From the NCBI GenBank assembly GCA_023451735.1, contig JAEXYH010000020.1, positions 62,001 through 126,000 of the forward strand: a DNA stretch of 64,000 bases, in the 5' to 3' direction. Under the pieces are notes generated by a model. The model had not been told where the DNA came from and searched no databases. It saw only the letters and a program-made list of their open reading frames with translations. Shown here one piece after another: positions 9,007 through 17,105 of this stretch. A program made the translations under genes and the position numbers. Every line of letters starts with the position of its first letter. Position 1 is the stretch's first letter. This stretch comes from Pseudomonadota bacterium. GTDB taxonomy: Bacteria > Pseudomonadota > Alphaproteobacteria > Rhizobiales > Rhizobiaceae.

Positions 9007-9201
9007 TTGTCTCACCTGTGGGACCGGACCACCGGGTCCGGCCATTCCTCTTCACAATAGAGGCGGCTTATAAACCGTGATGCCGCCTTTGCCTAGCCGC
9101 CTAGATAGATGTGCAAGCTTCGATAAACAACAGTCCATGAAACCCACAAGCCCTGCTGATGAGGATCGAAATCAAGGAAGCTTTGCGATAGCAGGCCGCT
9201 T

Positions 9202-10098
9202 TCATGCAAGCCAGAGCTCTTCGACGATGGTTTCCGTCAGTCTGCCATTCGATGCCCGGTCATGGGCCGCAAACATGGGGCCGGTATTGACCTCCAGAAA
9301 ACACAAACGCCCATCTTCGCGGGTCTTCAGGTCGAAAGCGCAAAAATCCAACCCAAGAATTTCCGTCATCGCCCGGATGCTCTCCATTTCCCGCGCAAGC
9401 GGCTCTGCCTCCAACTTGACGAGGCGGACGGTGCTCTCCGTCGAAACACGGTAATCGAGCTGGGCGCTCTCCACCGTGAATGCCATGAACTGACGGCCGA
9501 TCCGGTAGACTCTGTATTCAGGATAGCTCAGTCGTTCCTGAACAAAGGCCGGGATAGGCATCTTGCCTTCCCGTACCAGCTTGGGATCGAGCGCCTCTGG
9601 CAGTGATTTGCAATAGCCGCCACCGTTCACGGGCTTTGCGACGGCACCTCCATAGTCCCGCGCGAAACGGTTGATGCCGTCGACTTCGTTGGACACCAGC
9701 GTATCGGGGACCGGCAGTCCGCAAGAACGCGCGACCTGCAGATCAGCCAGCTTTATGCCGGCCATCGAACTCATCGACCGATTGAATATCCGGATAGAAG
9801 GAAGCGCCGACACCACGCCTAATGCCCAGACGAACCAGCCGGCGGATTTCGGCAGGCTTTCGATGCTTTCCCGAGGGGCAGCCGAAAAGGCATCCATGCG
9901 AATGAAAGCCGAGCGCAATTGTGCGCACCGCCCATTGATCGAGAGTTGACCGTTGCGAAGATCAAAGCTGACCGCGGGCTCGCGGTCGGCATCATGAAAA
10001 AGTTCGACATACGGCACGCCTTTGCGCGTGCAGCAATCCGATAGAAGCCGCAGACACGGATCCGCCGTGCCACCGGCCAGAAGCAGGAGATGGTCCAT
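9202..10098 (-). CDS. RimK/MvdD-like ATP-grasp ligase, putative graspetide macrocyclase
   Basis: The 298-residue product is an ATP-grasp enzyme. Residues 1-110 form the N-terminal Rossmann-like part; the grasp domain follows, with VAKPVNGGG (K155) and FVQERL (E189) for ATP, YPEYRVYRIG (R196, typical of peptide-ligase members such as RimK and MvdD), DFCAFDL (D256) and the metal ligands E269 and N271 in CFLEVNTGPMFAAHD. Such enzymes form amide or ester bonds through an acyl-phosphate. Its ATG lies six bases after the stop of the preceding gene, whose product contains a TTxxxxEE motif; that pairing matches plesiocin-type graspetide clusters. The ligase class is well supported; the substrate assignment is inference. 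An alternative is a RimK-like modifier of a housekeeping protein. Confidence 0.82.
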   Translation of the reverse strand: MDHLLLLAGGTADPCLRLLSDCCTRKGVPYVELFHDADREPAVSFDLRNGQLSINGRCAQLRSAFIRMDAFSAAPRESIESLPKSAGWFVWALGVVSALPSIRIFNRSMSSMAGIKLADLQVARSCGLPVPDTLVSNEVDGINRFARDYGGAVAKPVNGGGYCKSLPEALDPKLVREGKMPIPAFVQERLSYPEYRVYRIGRQFMAFTVESAQLDYRVSTESTVRLVKLEAEPLAREMESIRAMTEILGLDFCAFDLKTREDGRLCFLEVNTGPMFAAHDRASNGRLTETIVEELWLA

Positions 10099-10104
10099 CT
10101 GCCG

Positions 10105-10719
10105 TCAACGGCTACCGAACGGATTACGTCTCGTCAGCGCACCGAACGGATCGAAGTCCTCATTGCCTACGGGCTTGAACACCTCGGGCCGAGGATCCTT
10201 TTCGAAACGAAATTCCTTCTCGATCCGGAAATCCTTTTCCATGACGAAAGGTCCGGTTCCTTCGGAAAACCGAAATGGCCAGGTCGTCCCTTCTTCTCCG
10301 AGTGCAAGCGTCGTAAATGGCCGACCCTGAATTCCGCCGAACAGATCCGCATCAAGCGCAGCCCCCTGAACACCGCCGAATGCTGCAGCGCCTGACTCGG
10401 AACCCAGCAACTCGGTGAGATTGTTGCTGCGGGCATGCACGATCACGCCGACGATCTTTGCGACATCACGCTCGATCACCGTACTTGCGGTGACCGGCGT
10501 GATCATCTGCGGAACGATCCCATCCGGCGCCTCTCCCACCAGCTCCAGGTCGAAGATCCCATCCGGTGAAAGTTCTCCCTCCAGCACGTTCAGCCGGATG
10601 TTGCTGTAGCCCGGCGTTGCCGCCAGTCCCTGCGCGGTGACCGCCAGAACAGGCGGCTCCTTCTTCATCAAAGCCAGCGATACGGAATTTACCCTAAACA
10701 GCCTTACGGTCGCGCCCAT
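10105..10719 (-). CDS. Putative graspetide-type precursor protein with TTxxxxEE core and FxxEK(D/E) repeats
   Basis: I do not recognise the 204-residue product as a named family. Residues ~1-105 look folded (alternating hydrophobic strands, e.g. PPVLAVTAQGLA, GIFDLELVGEAPDGIVPQ, KIVGVIVHARSNN) and would be the leader or recognition domain. Residues 106-132 are Gly/Ala-rich. Residues 136-143 are TTLALGEE, an exact match to the plesiocin-type graspetide core TTxxxxEE; a second, imperfect TTWPFRFSE follows at 145-153. Residues 158-175 are three hexads F-x-x-E-K-(D/E). The tail ends in NPFGSR. The start is ATG 10719 with GGAGGGGG just upstream, not the TTG at 10737. The ATP-grasp gene follows six bases later on the same strand. 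Precursor status is inferred. Confidence 0.7.
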   Translation of the reverse strand: MGATVRLFRVNSVSLALMKKEPPVLAVTAQGLAATPGYSNIRLNVLEGELSPDGIFDLELVGEAPDGIVPQMITPVTASTVIERDVAKIVGVIVHARSNNLTELLGSESGAAAFGGVQGAALDADLFGGIQGRPFTTLALGEEGTTWPFRFSEGTGPFVMEKDFRIEKEFRFEKDPRPEVFKPVGNEDFDPFGALTRRNPFGSR

Positions 10720-10836
10720 GGCCCCCTCCATAACCAACAGGGGGCCATCTTATCGGGTTGCATAAAATGCACAATGCAATTTATTGGTTTAATTGCAGGC
10801 CGTGGAAACGTCCGTCGCTTGCCAAATCATCTCAGA

Positions 10837-12231
10837 TTACCCGGCCACTCGCTCGCCGTTCTTCACCCGGTAGCTCGGATTGTACATCGTGACCAGTTCT
10901 TCGGCCGCCGACGGATGCAGTGCCATAGTGCGGTCGAAATCATCCTTGGTTGCGCTCGCCTTCAGGCAGATGCCGAGAAGCTGTGCCATCTCGCCGGCCT
11001 CGTGACCGAGGATATGGGCACCGACAACCTTGCGGCTTGCAGCGTCGACGATCAGCTTCATGATCATCCGTTCGGACCGACCCGACAGCGTCGCCTTCAT
11101 CGGACGGAATTCGGCGCGATAGACTTCAAGCTCTTCGTAACGCTTGGCGGCTTCCTCTTCCGAAAGCCCAACCGTGCCGATTTCCGGCTGCGAGAAGACC
11201 GCCGTCGGGATGAGGTCATAATCCGGCGAGGTCGGATTGTTGCGATAGACGGTCTCGATGAAGCACATGGCTTCATGGATCGCGACCGGCGTCAGCTGTA
11301 CCCGATCGGTGACGTCGCCGAGCGCATAGATATTTTCCACGTTCGTGCGGGAATATTCGTCGACAATGACCGCGCCGCGCTCATCCATCTTTACACCGGC
11401 GGCCTCAAGCCCAAGACCCGTGGTATAGGGATCGCGGCCAAGCGCCAGCATGACGGTATCGACCGACAAGGTCGCGCCGCATTTCGTGCGCGCCGTCAAG
11501 CCGCCGTCAGGTGATTTTGCGACTTCCTCAATCACATCGGTGAGGATGATCTTTATCCCCTTCTCCACCATCGCCTTGTGTAGCCCTTGGCGCATGTCCT
11601 GATCGAATCGCGACAGGATCTCCTTGCCGCGGTAAATCAGCGTCGTGTCGACGCCGAGGCCGTGGAAGATGTTGGCAAATTCGACAGCAATGTAACCGCC
11701 GCCGGCGATCAGGATCGACTTCGGCAGGGTTTCGAGATGGAAGGCCTCGTTGGAGGTGATGCAAAGCTCATGACCGGGAAGTGCGGCATGCGGGTTGGCA
11801 ACGCCACCCGTGGCAATGACGATACGCTCGGCCGTCACCGTCTTGCCGGTCTTGATGAGGCGCACGGTGTGAGCGTCAACAAGCTCGGCGCGGCTATCGA
11901 AAATCTCGGCCTTGTTGTTTTCCAGGCCGCGGCGGTAAAGCCCTTCCAGGCGGGTGATTTCCTTGTCCTTGGCCTCGATCAGCTTTGTCCAGTCGAACGT
12001 GCTTGCCCCGACATCCCAGCCGAAACCGGCGGCATCCTCAAAATGCTCGTGAAACTGCGAGGCATAAACGAAGAGTTTCTTCGGCACACAGCCGCGGATG
12101 ACGCAGGTGCCGCCGAAACGATATTCCTCGGCGATGCCAACCCTCTTGCCGAGGCTGGCCGCGACACGCCCTGCCCTCACACCACCGGAGCCTCCGCCAA
12201 TTACAAACAGATCGTAGTCATAGGCGGCCAT
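10837..12231 (-). CDS. gor: Glutathione-disulfide reductase
   Basis: The 464-residue flavoprotein reduces glutathione disulfide with NADPH. It shows the FAD-binding GGGSGGVRAGR, the redox-active pair C43 and C48 in GGTCVIRGCVPKK, the NAD(P)H-binding GGGYIAVEFANIF, the second FAD motif NIYALGDVT and the C-terminal catalytic His segment ALHPSAAEE. The start is ATG 12231: AAGGAG ends six bases before it, whereas the ATG at 12237 directly abuts that ribosome site. It follows the rpiA-DUF2059 pair on the same strand, but a terminator at 12286-12313 separates them. Confidence 0.96.
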   Translation of the reverse strand: MAAYDYDLFVIGGGSGGVRAGRVAASLGKRVGIAEEYRFGGTCVIRGCVPKKLFVYASQFHEHFEDAAGFGWDVGASTFDWTKLIEAKDKEITRLEGLYRRGLENNKAEIFDSRAELVDAHTVRLIKTGKTVTAERIVIATGGVANPHAALPGHELCITSNEAFHLETLPKSILIAGGGYIAVEFANIFHGLGVDTTLIYRGKEILSRFDQDMRQGLHKAMVEKGIKIILTDVIEEVAKSPDGGLTARTKCGATLSVDTVMLALGRDPYTTGLGLEAAGVKMDERGAVIVDEYSRTNVENIYALGDVTDRVQLTPVAIHEAMCFIETVYRNNPTSPDYDLIPTAVFSQPEIGTVGLSEEEAAKRYEELEVYRAEFRPMKATLSGRSERMIMKLIVDAASRKVVGAHILGHEAGEMAQLLGICLKASATKDDFDRTMALHPSAAEELVTMYNPSYRVKNGERVAG

Positions 12232-12285
12232 TCTCATCTCCTTGGGCACGGGGTGGATGCCGCATATAGGCATGTTCGTGAACAA

Positions 12286-12313
12286 GAAAAAGCCCGGATC
12301 ACTCCGGGCTTTT
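12286..12313 (-). terminator. Intrinsic terminator after the DUF2059 gene
   Basis: Stem AGCCCGGA/TCCGGGCT with a short loop; on the minus strand it is followed by TTTTTC. It lies between the DUF2059 gene and gor, which therefore probably has its own promoter. Confidence 0.85.
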
Positions 12314-12340
12314 GATAAACATCCTGCTTTCCTCAGCCGA

Positions 12341-12940
12341 TTACGGCTTCGGCAGGTTCAGCGTCGGTGCCGGAGCCTGTGCGGGCGCCGGAGCGGCGGC
12401 CGCAGGAGCAGCTTCGGCTGTCGGCATCTGCACCGGATTGGCGTCGATCACGCCACGCAGCTTTGCCGTGCTCTGTGCCGTCAGGTCCCGCGAAATGCCG
12501 TTGCTCCAGATTTCGGCTGCGCGGCCGAGTTCACGCGCCACGAGCGGCGTGCTGGTCATCAGCTTCTTGCCGGCTTCGGTGTTGAAGAAGGTTGCGATCG
12601 CCTTGAGTTCGTCAGCCGAGAAGCTCTTTGCGTAGATCGTCGCGGCTTCCTTTTCCAGGTCGGCGCGGCGCGGGGCAAGCGTCAGAGCCTGCTCGTTGAC
12701 GATTGCGGAAATCTGATCCTGGAAGTTCGGCGAGGACTGGATGAACTGCGCCTTCAGGTTTTCCGCAAGAGCCGGCAGAATGTTGTCGTAACGATCGGTG
12801 ACGTTGAGCGCCTTGATCGCGTCGCGAGCCGCTGCCAGATGCGCCTCCGGAATTTCTTGGGCGCGCGCCTGAACAGCCACGGAACCGGACAGAAGAACGG
12901 CTAGCACGACGGCACGGCCGAAAACCGCGGATTTGATCAT
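12341..12940 (-). CDS. Secreted DUF2059 domain protein
   Basis: The 199-residue product has a signal peptide (GRAVVLAVLLSGSVAVQARA, cleavage near residue 27), a helical DUF2059 domain at residues ~30-165 (features LPALAENLKAQF, YAKSFSADELKAIATFFNTEAGKKL), and an Ala/Pro-rich tail (residues 175-199). DUF2059 proteins are periplasmic and of unknown function. Its ribosome site AGGAG overlaps the rpiA stop codon and the ATG follows 12 bases after it, so it is translated from the same transcript as rpiA. A terminator follows. Confidence 0.9.
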   Translation of the reverse strand: MIKSAVFGRAVVLAVLLSGSVAVQARAQEIPEAHLAAARDAIKALNVTDRYDNILPALAENLKAQFIQSSPNFQDQISAIVNEQALTLAPRRADLEKEAATIYAKSFSADELKAIATFFNTEAGKKLMTSTPLVARELGRAAEIWSNGISRDLTAQSTAKLRGVIDANPVQMPTAEAAPAAAAPAPAQAPAPTLNLPKP

Positions 12941-12952
12941 GAGTGAATGCTC

Positions 12953-13654
12953 CTACTTTAATGTGGCCTGAAGCGTCCGCGCTCCCGCCGGTCCGGCGAT
13001 GATCGCAAGGGACGCCATATGAATGAAAAGTCCGTGTTCAACGACGCCTGGAATTGAATGCAGTTCGGCTGACAGTGCCTCTGCATCAGGAATGCGGCCA
13101 AAAGATGCGTCGACAATGTAGTGGCCGCCGTCGGTAGTGAAGAGTTCATCGCCGCTTTTGCGCATGGAAAGCGAACCGCCGAGACCCAGTCTTGCAGCCG
13201 CCTTTTCGATTGAAATGCGCGTCGCCATCTGCCCGAAAGGATTGATCTCGATGGGCAGAGGGAAAGCGCCGAGCGTCTCGACCAGCTTGCTCTCGTCGGC
13301 AATCACGATAACGCGCTCGGAAGCCGCCGCCACAATCTTTTCGCGCAGCAATGCACCGCCGCCGCCCTTTATCAGGGTCAGGTTGCCGTCCAGCTCATCG
13401 GCACCGTCGATCGTCAGATCGAGTTCCGGCAGTTCGTCGAGAGATTTCAGCGAAATGCCAAGCTCGAGGCAAAGGCGTGCGGTGCGTTCGGATGTCGGAA
13501 CACCCTGAACACGCAGGCCTGCATGAACCTTTTCGGCCAGCAGGCGAACAAATTCCTCCGCCGTCGACCCGGTTCCGATGCCGAGCTTCATCCCGTCTTG
13601 GACATGCGCAAGTGCTGCGGCAGCCGCCTTGACCTTCATTTCCCGGGCGTCCAT
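12953..13654 (-). CDS. rpiA: Ribose-5-phosphate isomerase A
   Basis: The 233-residue enzyme interconverts ribose 5-phosphate and ribulose 5-phosphate in the pentose phosphate pathway. Family motifs: LGIGTGSTAEEFVRLL (phosphate loop), DLTIDGADELD, the catalytic-lysine segment LIKGGGGALLREK and FPLPIEINPF. The frame stays open back to 13804, but ATG 13654 gives the normal family length and has GGGGAG ten bases upstream; the extra 50 residues have no family match. It heads a two-gene operon with the DUF2059 gene and is divergent from gph. Confidence 0.95.
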   Translation of the reverse strand: MDAREMKVKAAAAALAHVQDGMKLGIGTGSTAEEFVRLLAEKVHAGLRVQGVPTSERTARLCLELGISLKSLDELPELDLTIDGADELDGNLTLIKGGGGALLREKIVAAASERVIVIADESKLVETLGAFPLPIEINPFGQMATRISIEKAAARLGLGGSLSMRKSGDELFTTDGGHYIVDASFGRIPDAEALSAELHSIPGVVEHGLFIHMASLAIIAGPAGARTLQATLK

Positions 13655-13831
13655 GCGCCTGTCGCTCCCCACTGTTTCAGCCGAGACGCTGTTTACACGG
13701 CTGATTGAGGGAGCGGAAGACCCCTGCAGTCGTTTCTCACTGCCAACATGCGGCACTCTTGGCCTTTCCAAGGCCGTCCGGGCGTGCTTAACCGGACAGA
13801 CCATTCAAAGCAGCAGTGAGGTATTCCCCCC

Positions 13832-14521
13832 GTGAGTTCTCCCCTCGTCATCTTCGATCTCGATGGAACGCTAATCGATACCGCACCCGATCTGATCGAC
13901 AGCCTCAACCATACAATTGCGTCAGCTGATCTCGCCCCGGTGACATTCGACGACCTGACCCACCTCGTCGGCCAGGGCGCACGGGTAATGATCAAGCGTG
14001 CTTTCGAGTTGCGCAAGGTGAAGCTCGACGAGACAGAAACCGATAGTCTGTTCGGCATCTTTGTCGAACACTATCGTCAGAACATGCCGGGCAAGAGCCA
14101 GCCGTTCCCCGGCGTCGTCGAATGCATGGAACGCCTCGCAGCCGCCGGCATGACGCTTGCCATCTGCACCAACAAAAGCGAGGCGCTGGCGATTCCGCTC
14201 ATCGAAGAACTGGGCCTGTCCGGCCATTTTGCAGCCATTACCGGTGGCGACACCTTCCCCGTCCGCAAGCCCGATGCCGCCCATATCTTCGGCACGATCG
14301 AAAAGGCCGGTGGAACAAGGGATCGTGCGATCATGGTCGGCGACAGCATCAACGACATTCTCGCCGCGAAAAATGCCGGCATTGCATCGATCGGGGTCGA
14401 TTTCGGTTATTCCGATGTTCCGATCACCAGTCTTTCGCCGTCAACGGTGATCAGCCATTTCGATGCGCTCACCGTCGATCTGGTGAAAGAACTGCTGGTG
14501 CCCAGCAAAATCGCCTCCTGA
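13832..14521 (+). CDS. gph: Phosphoglycolate phosphatase (HAD family)
   Basis: The 229-residue HAD hydrolase starts at GTG 13832 with GAGGT about nine bases upstream. Motif I is IFDLDGTLIDT (nucleophile D9, acid D11), motif II is CTNKS, and motif IV is MVGDSINDI; the cap insertion lies between motifs I and II as in subfamily I. It dephosphorylates 2-phosphoglycolate arising from DNA repair or oxygenation reactions. Other small phosphate esters are possible substrates, since sequence does not fix specificity. Confidence 0.9.
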   Translation: MSSPLVIFDLDGTLIDTAPDLIDSLNHTIASADLAPVTFDDLTHLVGQGARVMIKRAFELRKVKLDETETDSLFGIFVEHYRQNMPGKSQPFPGVVECMERLAAAGMTLAICTNKSEALAIPLIEELGLSGHFAAITGGDTFPVRKPDAAHIFGTIEKAGGTRDRAIMVGDSINDILAAKNAGIASIGVDFGYSDVPITSLSPSTVISHFDALTVDLVKELLVPSKIAS

Positions 14522-14531
14522 CCTTCAAAAC

Positions 14532-14565
14532 AAAAAAGGCGGCCAACCGGCCGCCTTTTGTTTTT
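14532..14565. terminator. Bidirectional intrinsic terminator between gph and the L,D-transpeptidase gene
   Basis: An 11-bp perfect stem (14534-14544 with 14549-14559, loop AACC) carries a T-run on both strands (GTTTTT on plus, TTTTTTG on minus). It sits between convergent genes. Confidence 0.92.
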
Positions 14566-14586
14566 GGATAAGACTATTTCCTCTGA

Positions 14587-16701
14587 TCAACTACGCGCTG
14601 CGCGCCCCTTTGTCGTGGCGTCGAAAGCTTTCGAAACCGCAGTGTCGCGATCATAGACGTCGTCGAAATATTCGACTGCGCCGTCCTTGTTCGGCCATGC
14701 GGTGAAATAGGCGATATAGACCGGGATCTTTGCCGTCACCTTTTCGGCAACGTTCTTGCCGGCTGCGATTTCTGCATCGACCTGTTGCTCGGTCATACCA
14801 AGCACGGCGGCTGCCATCTTGCGCGGTTCGGCCAGGCGGACACAACCGTGGCTGAGCGCACGCATGTCACGCTGAAAGAAACTCTTAGACGGCGTGTCAT
14901 GCATGTATATCGCATGGGCGTTCGGGAAGAGGATTTTCAGGTCGCCCAGCGCATTGTCGCTGGACGGCGGCTGACGCACGGAGATGTTGCTTGTCGATCC
15001 GTACCAGTTAACGGCACTCGACGGCATGACCCTGCCATTGACGGCCACTTCGTAACCCGTACGGTCGAGATAACTTGGGTCCTGGCGAAGCTTCGGCAAC
15101 ATCTCGTTGACGATGATCGACTGCGGCACGCCCCAGTAGGGGTTGAACTCGACCGTCTGGATCTGATCCTGGAAGAAGAAGGTCTGGTGCGCCTTGGAGC
15201 CTATCACGACGCGCATGGAGAACTGCTCGGCGCCATGATCGTGATAATAGACGCGGTAGGCCGGCTGATTGATGAAGACGTAACGCTGACCGAGATCGTC
15301 CGGCAGCCAGCGAGCCTGCTCCATTGCCACCACGACCTTCTGAACCTTGTCGGCAAGGGAATGGCCGGTCATCTTGCGCAGGGTCGCGGCGCCGATCACG
15401 CCATCGGCCTTCAAGCCGACCTCACCCTGATAGGATTTCACCAGATCGACGAGTTCGGGCGTATAGTCCGGCGTCTTCTGATAGGCCGAAAGCGTTGCTG
15501 CGTGCTCGGCCTTCAGCGCTTGCGAGCCCTTCTTTTCGATCGCGGCAACAACTTGCGGCAGATCGGCACTGCTGTTGCCGGGCTTCAGCAACATCTTTTC
15601 CGGAAGGATGATATCGTCACCCGCTTCCGCAACCTCGGCCTTCAACTTCGCAAGCTCGGCCTTGAGAGCCGCAAAACTCGGCCCCTTGGGCGCGAGGCCT
15701 TCAAGATAGGCCGCGGCATCAGACGCCGTCGCGGTAGCCGACAGGGCCTGCCCGAGATCAAAGTTCTTGCGCTTGAAATCGTGGTAGCCGGAAATGCGGT
15801 TCGGATCGACACGGCCACGCGTCATATCCTGGGCAAACAGTAGCGCCTTGGCCGAAAGCCCAAGCTCGAACTGCATCAACTCTTCCTGGTGGGCGACAGT
15901 CACGACAGGTTCTGCCGCCGCCGCCACGGGATCAGGCATGGACTCTGCTGCAGCAACAGGGGCAGCCTCGACAGCGACACCAGATGCCGGTTCGTTGGCA
16001 GCGACCGGCGTGGCTTCTGTAGCATTTACGGGCGCAGATTCGGCCGTGTTCGCGGGAGCCGATTCGGCCGGTATCGCCGAGGCTCCATTAGCGACTGGCG
16101 CAGCAGCGGGATCGCCAGACGATGCGCTTGCCACCGGGGCTGCAGTTTCGGGGGCGGTGGCCGCATCCGCTGCCCGCGCAGTGACCGGCTCGATGCTTGC
16201 GGTGGTCAATGCAGGCGGCGTCAGCATGTAATCGGCCGGGTCCAGCCCGTAGTCGCCCGCACTTTCGAACAGAGCAAGCACTGCCCTCGCCTTGTCGTTC
16301 ACCTCGCCGCCAGAAACCCAGAGCGGCGCTGCAGCCTTGCCGTAAAAAGCTTCAAGGGTCGAGGATATGTCGGCAGGAGCCGACACCTTGGCATTGACGA
16401 GCGCCTGGAACGGGCCAGCAGCAAAAGCCGATGTCTTCACCAGTCGCTGGCTGTCTGCCTTGTAAGTATAATAGCGGGGACCGGATACCTTCGGCAGGGG
16501 CTCGGGATCGGCCAAAGCGCGCTCGCTCGGCATGGCCTCCTGCCCCCTGGCGTTTGCCTGGGCAGCATCGCGTTTGCCCGGCCCGCCGCGAATAATATCC
16601 ATAAGGGTGATGGCATGAGCGGGAGCAGATGCCCCGGCAAAGATGGCGATACCCGACAAGAGCGCCAGTGCGATCGACGTCTTCTTATATGTGTGCTGCA
16701 A
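14587..16701 (-). CDS. L,D-transpeptidase (YcbB/LdtD-like) with Ala/Pro-rich insertion
   Basis: The product is a periplasmic murein cross-linking enzyme. A signal peptide (KKTSIALALLSGIAIFAGASAPAHA) opens the protein; a scaffold domain follows (AFYGKAAAPLWVSGGEV ... DYGLDPADYML, then FELGLSAKALLFAQDMTRGR), then a peptidoglycan-binding domain (DLVKSYQGEVGLKADGVIG) and a YkuD catalytic domain ending in the nucleophile motif SHGCVRL. An Ala/Pro/Glu-rich stretch of about 104 residues (encoded by 15895-16206) interrupts the scaffold domain. No ATG suits; I place the start at TTG 16701 just before the signal peptide, giving 704 residues. The frame is open to 16800, so the start is uncertain. Rhizobial walls are rich in 3-3 cross-links, which such enzymes make. 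Confidence 0.9.
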   Translation of the reverse strand: MQHTYKKTSIALALLSGIAIFAGASAPAHAITLMDIIRGGPGKRDAAQANARGQEAMPSERALADPEPLPKVSGPRYYTYKADSQRLVKTSAFAAGPFQALVNAKVSAPADISSTLEAFYGKAAAPLWVSGGEVNDKARAVLALFESAGDYGLDPADYMLTPPALTTASIEPVTARAADAATAPETAAPVASASSGDPAAAPVANGASAIPAESAPANTAESAPVNATEATPVAANEPASGVAVEAAPVAAAESMPDPVAAAAEPVVTVAHQEELMQFELGLSAKALLFAQDMTRGRVDPNRISGYHDFKRKNFDLGQALSATATASDAAAYLEGLAPKGPSFAALKAELAKLKAEVAEAGDDIILPEKMLLKPGNSSADLPQVVAAIEKKGSQALKAEHAATLSAYQKTPDYTPELVDLVKSYQGEVGLKADGVIGAATLRKMTGHSLADKVQKVVVAMEQARWLPDDLGQRYVFINQPAYRVYYHDHGAEQFSMRVVIGSKAHQTFFFQDQIQTVEFNPYWGVPQSIIVNEMLPKLRQDPSYLDRTGYEVAVNGRVMPSSAVNWYGSTSNISVRQPPSSDNALGDLKILFPNAHAIYMHDTPSKSFFQRDMRALSHGCVRLAEPRKMAAAVLGMTEQQVDAEIAAGKNVAEKVTAKIPVYIAYFTAWPNKDGAVEYFDDVYDRDTAVSKAFDATTKGRAARS

Positions 16702-17105
16702 TGTAGTCCCCGTGACCTTCGTCCGCGTCTCGTTAGCGGGCTCGACTTCAGTATCACGCCATCTATCCGATCGCGTGAGGGATGAAAAGAAAACGGTCAA
16801 TCACTTCTCGGTTCCGACGTGCGGAAACCAGCGACGCACCGGTCAATGCAAAGGTTAAGAAAATATTGGTTAATTTTTTACTGACGAGCGCCTTTGCCGA
16901 ATCGAAGACAGCAATTCGCGCACGACACAAATTGCCTCGGCGTGTCATGAAGGACACGCAAAGCCTGCTGCAAAAAGCCGCAGCGCCAGCTTGCAGACAT
17001 TCGGCAATCGTATAGTAATGCGCCGCGCCGGTACGGTACGCCCCGCCTTCATATACTTCGGGAGCGCTGCGCCGGCGGAAGCATCAGGGAGAAAAGGCAG
17101 CAACC
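16702..17105. other. Intergenic region, divergent promoters of ldt and fumC
   Basis: About 400 bases without a supported gene. An AT-rich block at about 16855-16885 (AAGAAAATATTGG, TTAATTTTTTACTG) is a plausible promoter area, and the fumC ribosome site AGGGAGAAAAGG lies at about 17086-17097. Part of this stretch may code the uncertain N-terminus of the transpeptidase. No other signal was recognised. Confidence 0.5.

Noticed and set aside
14785..15843. 352-codon plus-strand frame over the L,D-transpeptidase gene
   Set aside because: The opposite strand carries the YkuD catalytic domain; no ribosome site or family match on this strand.
16855..16885. Possible CtrA-like site (two TTAA halves)
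   Set aside because: The halves are about 11 bases apart rather than the seven of the TTAA-N7-TTAA consensus.
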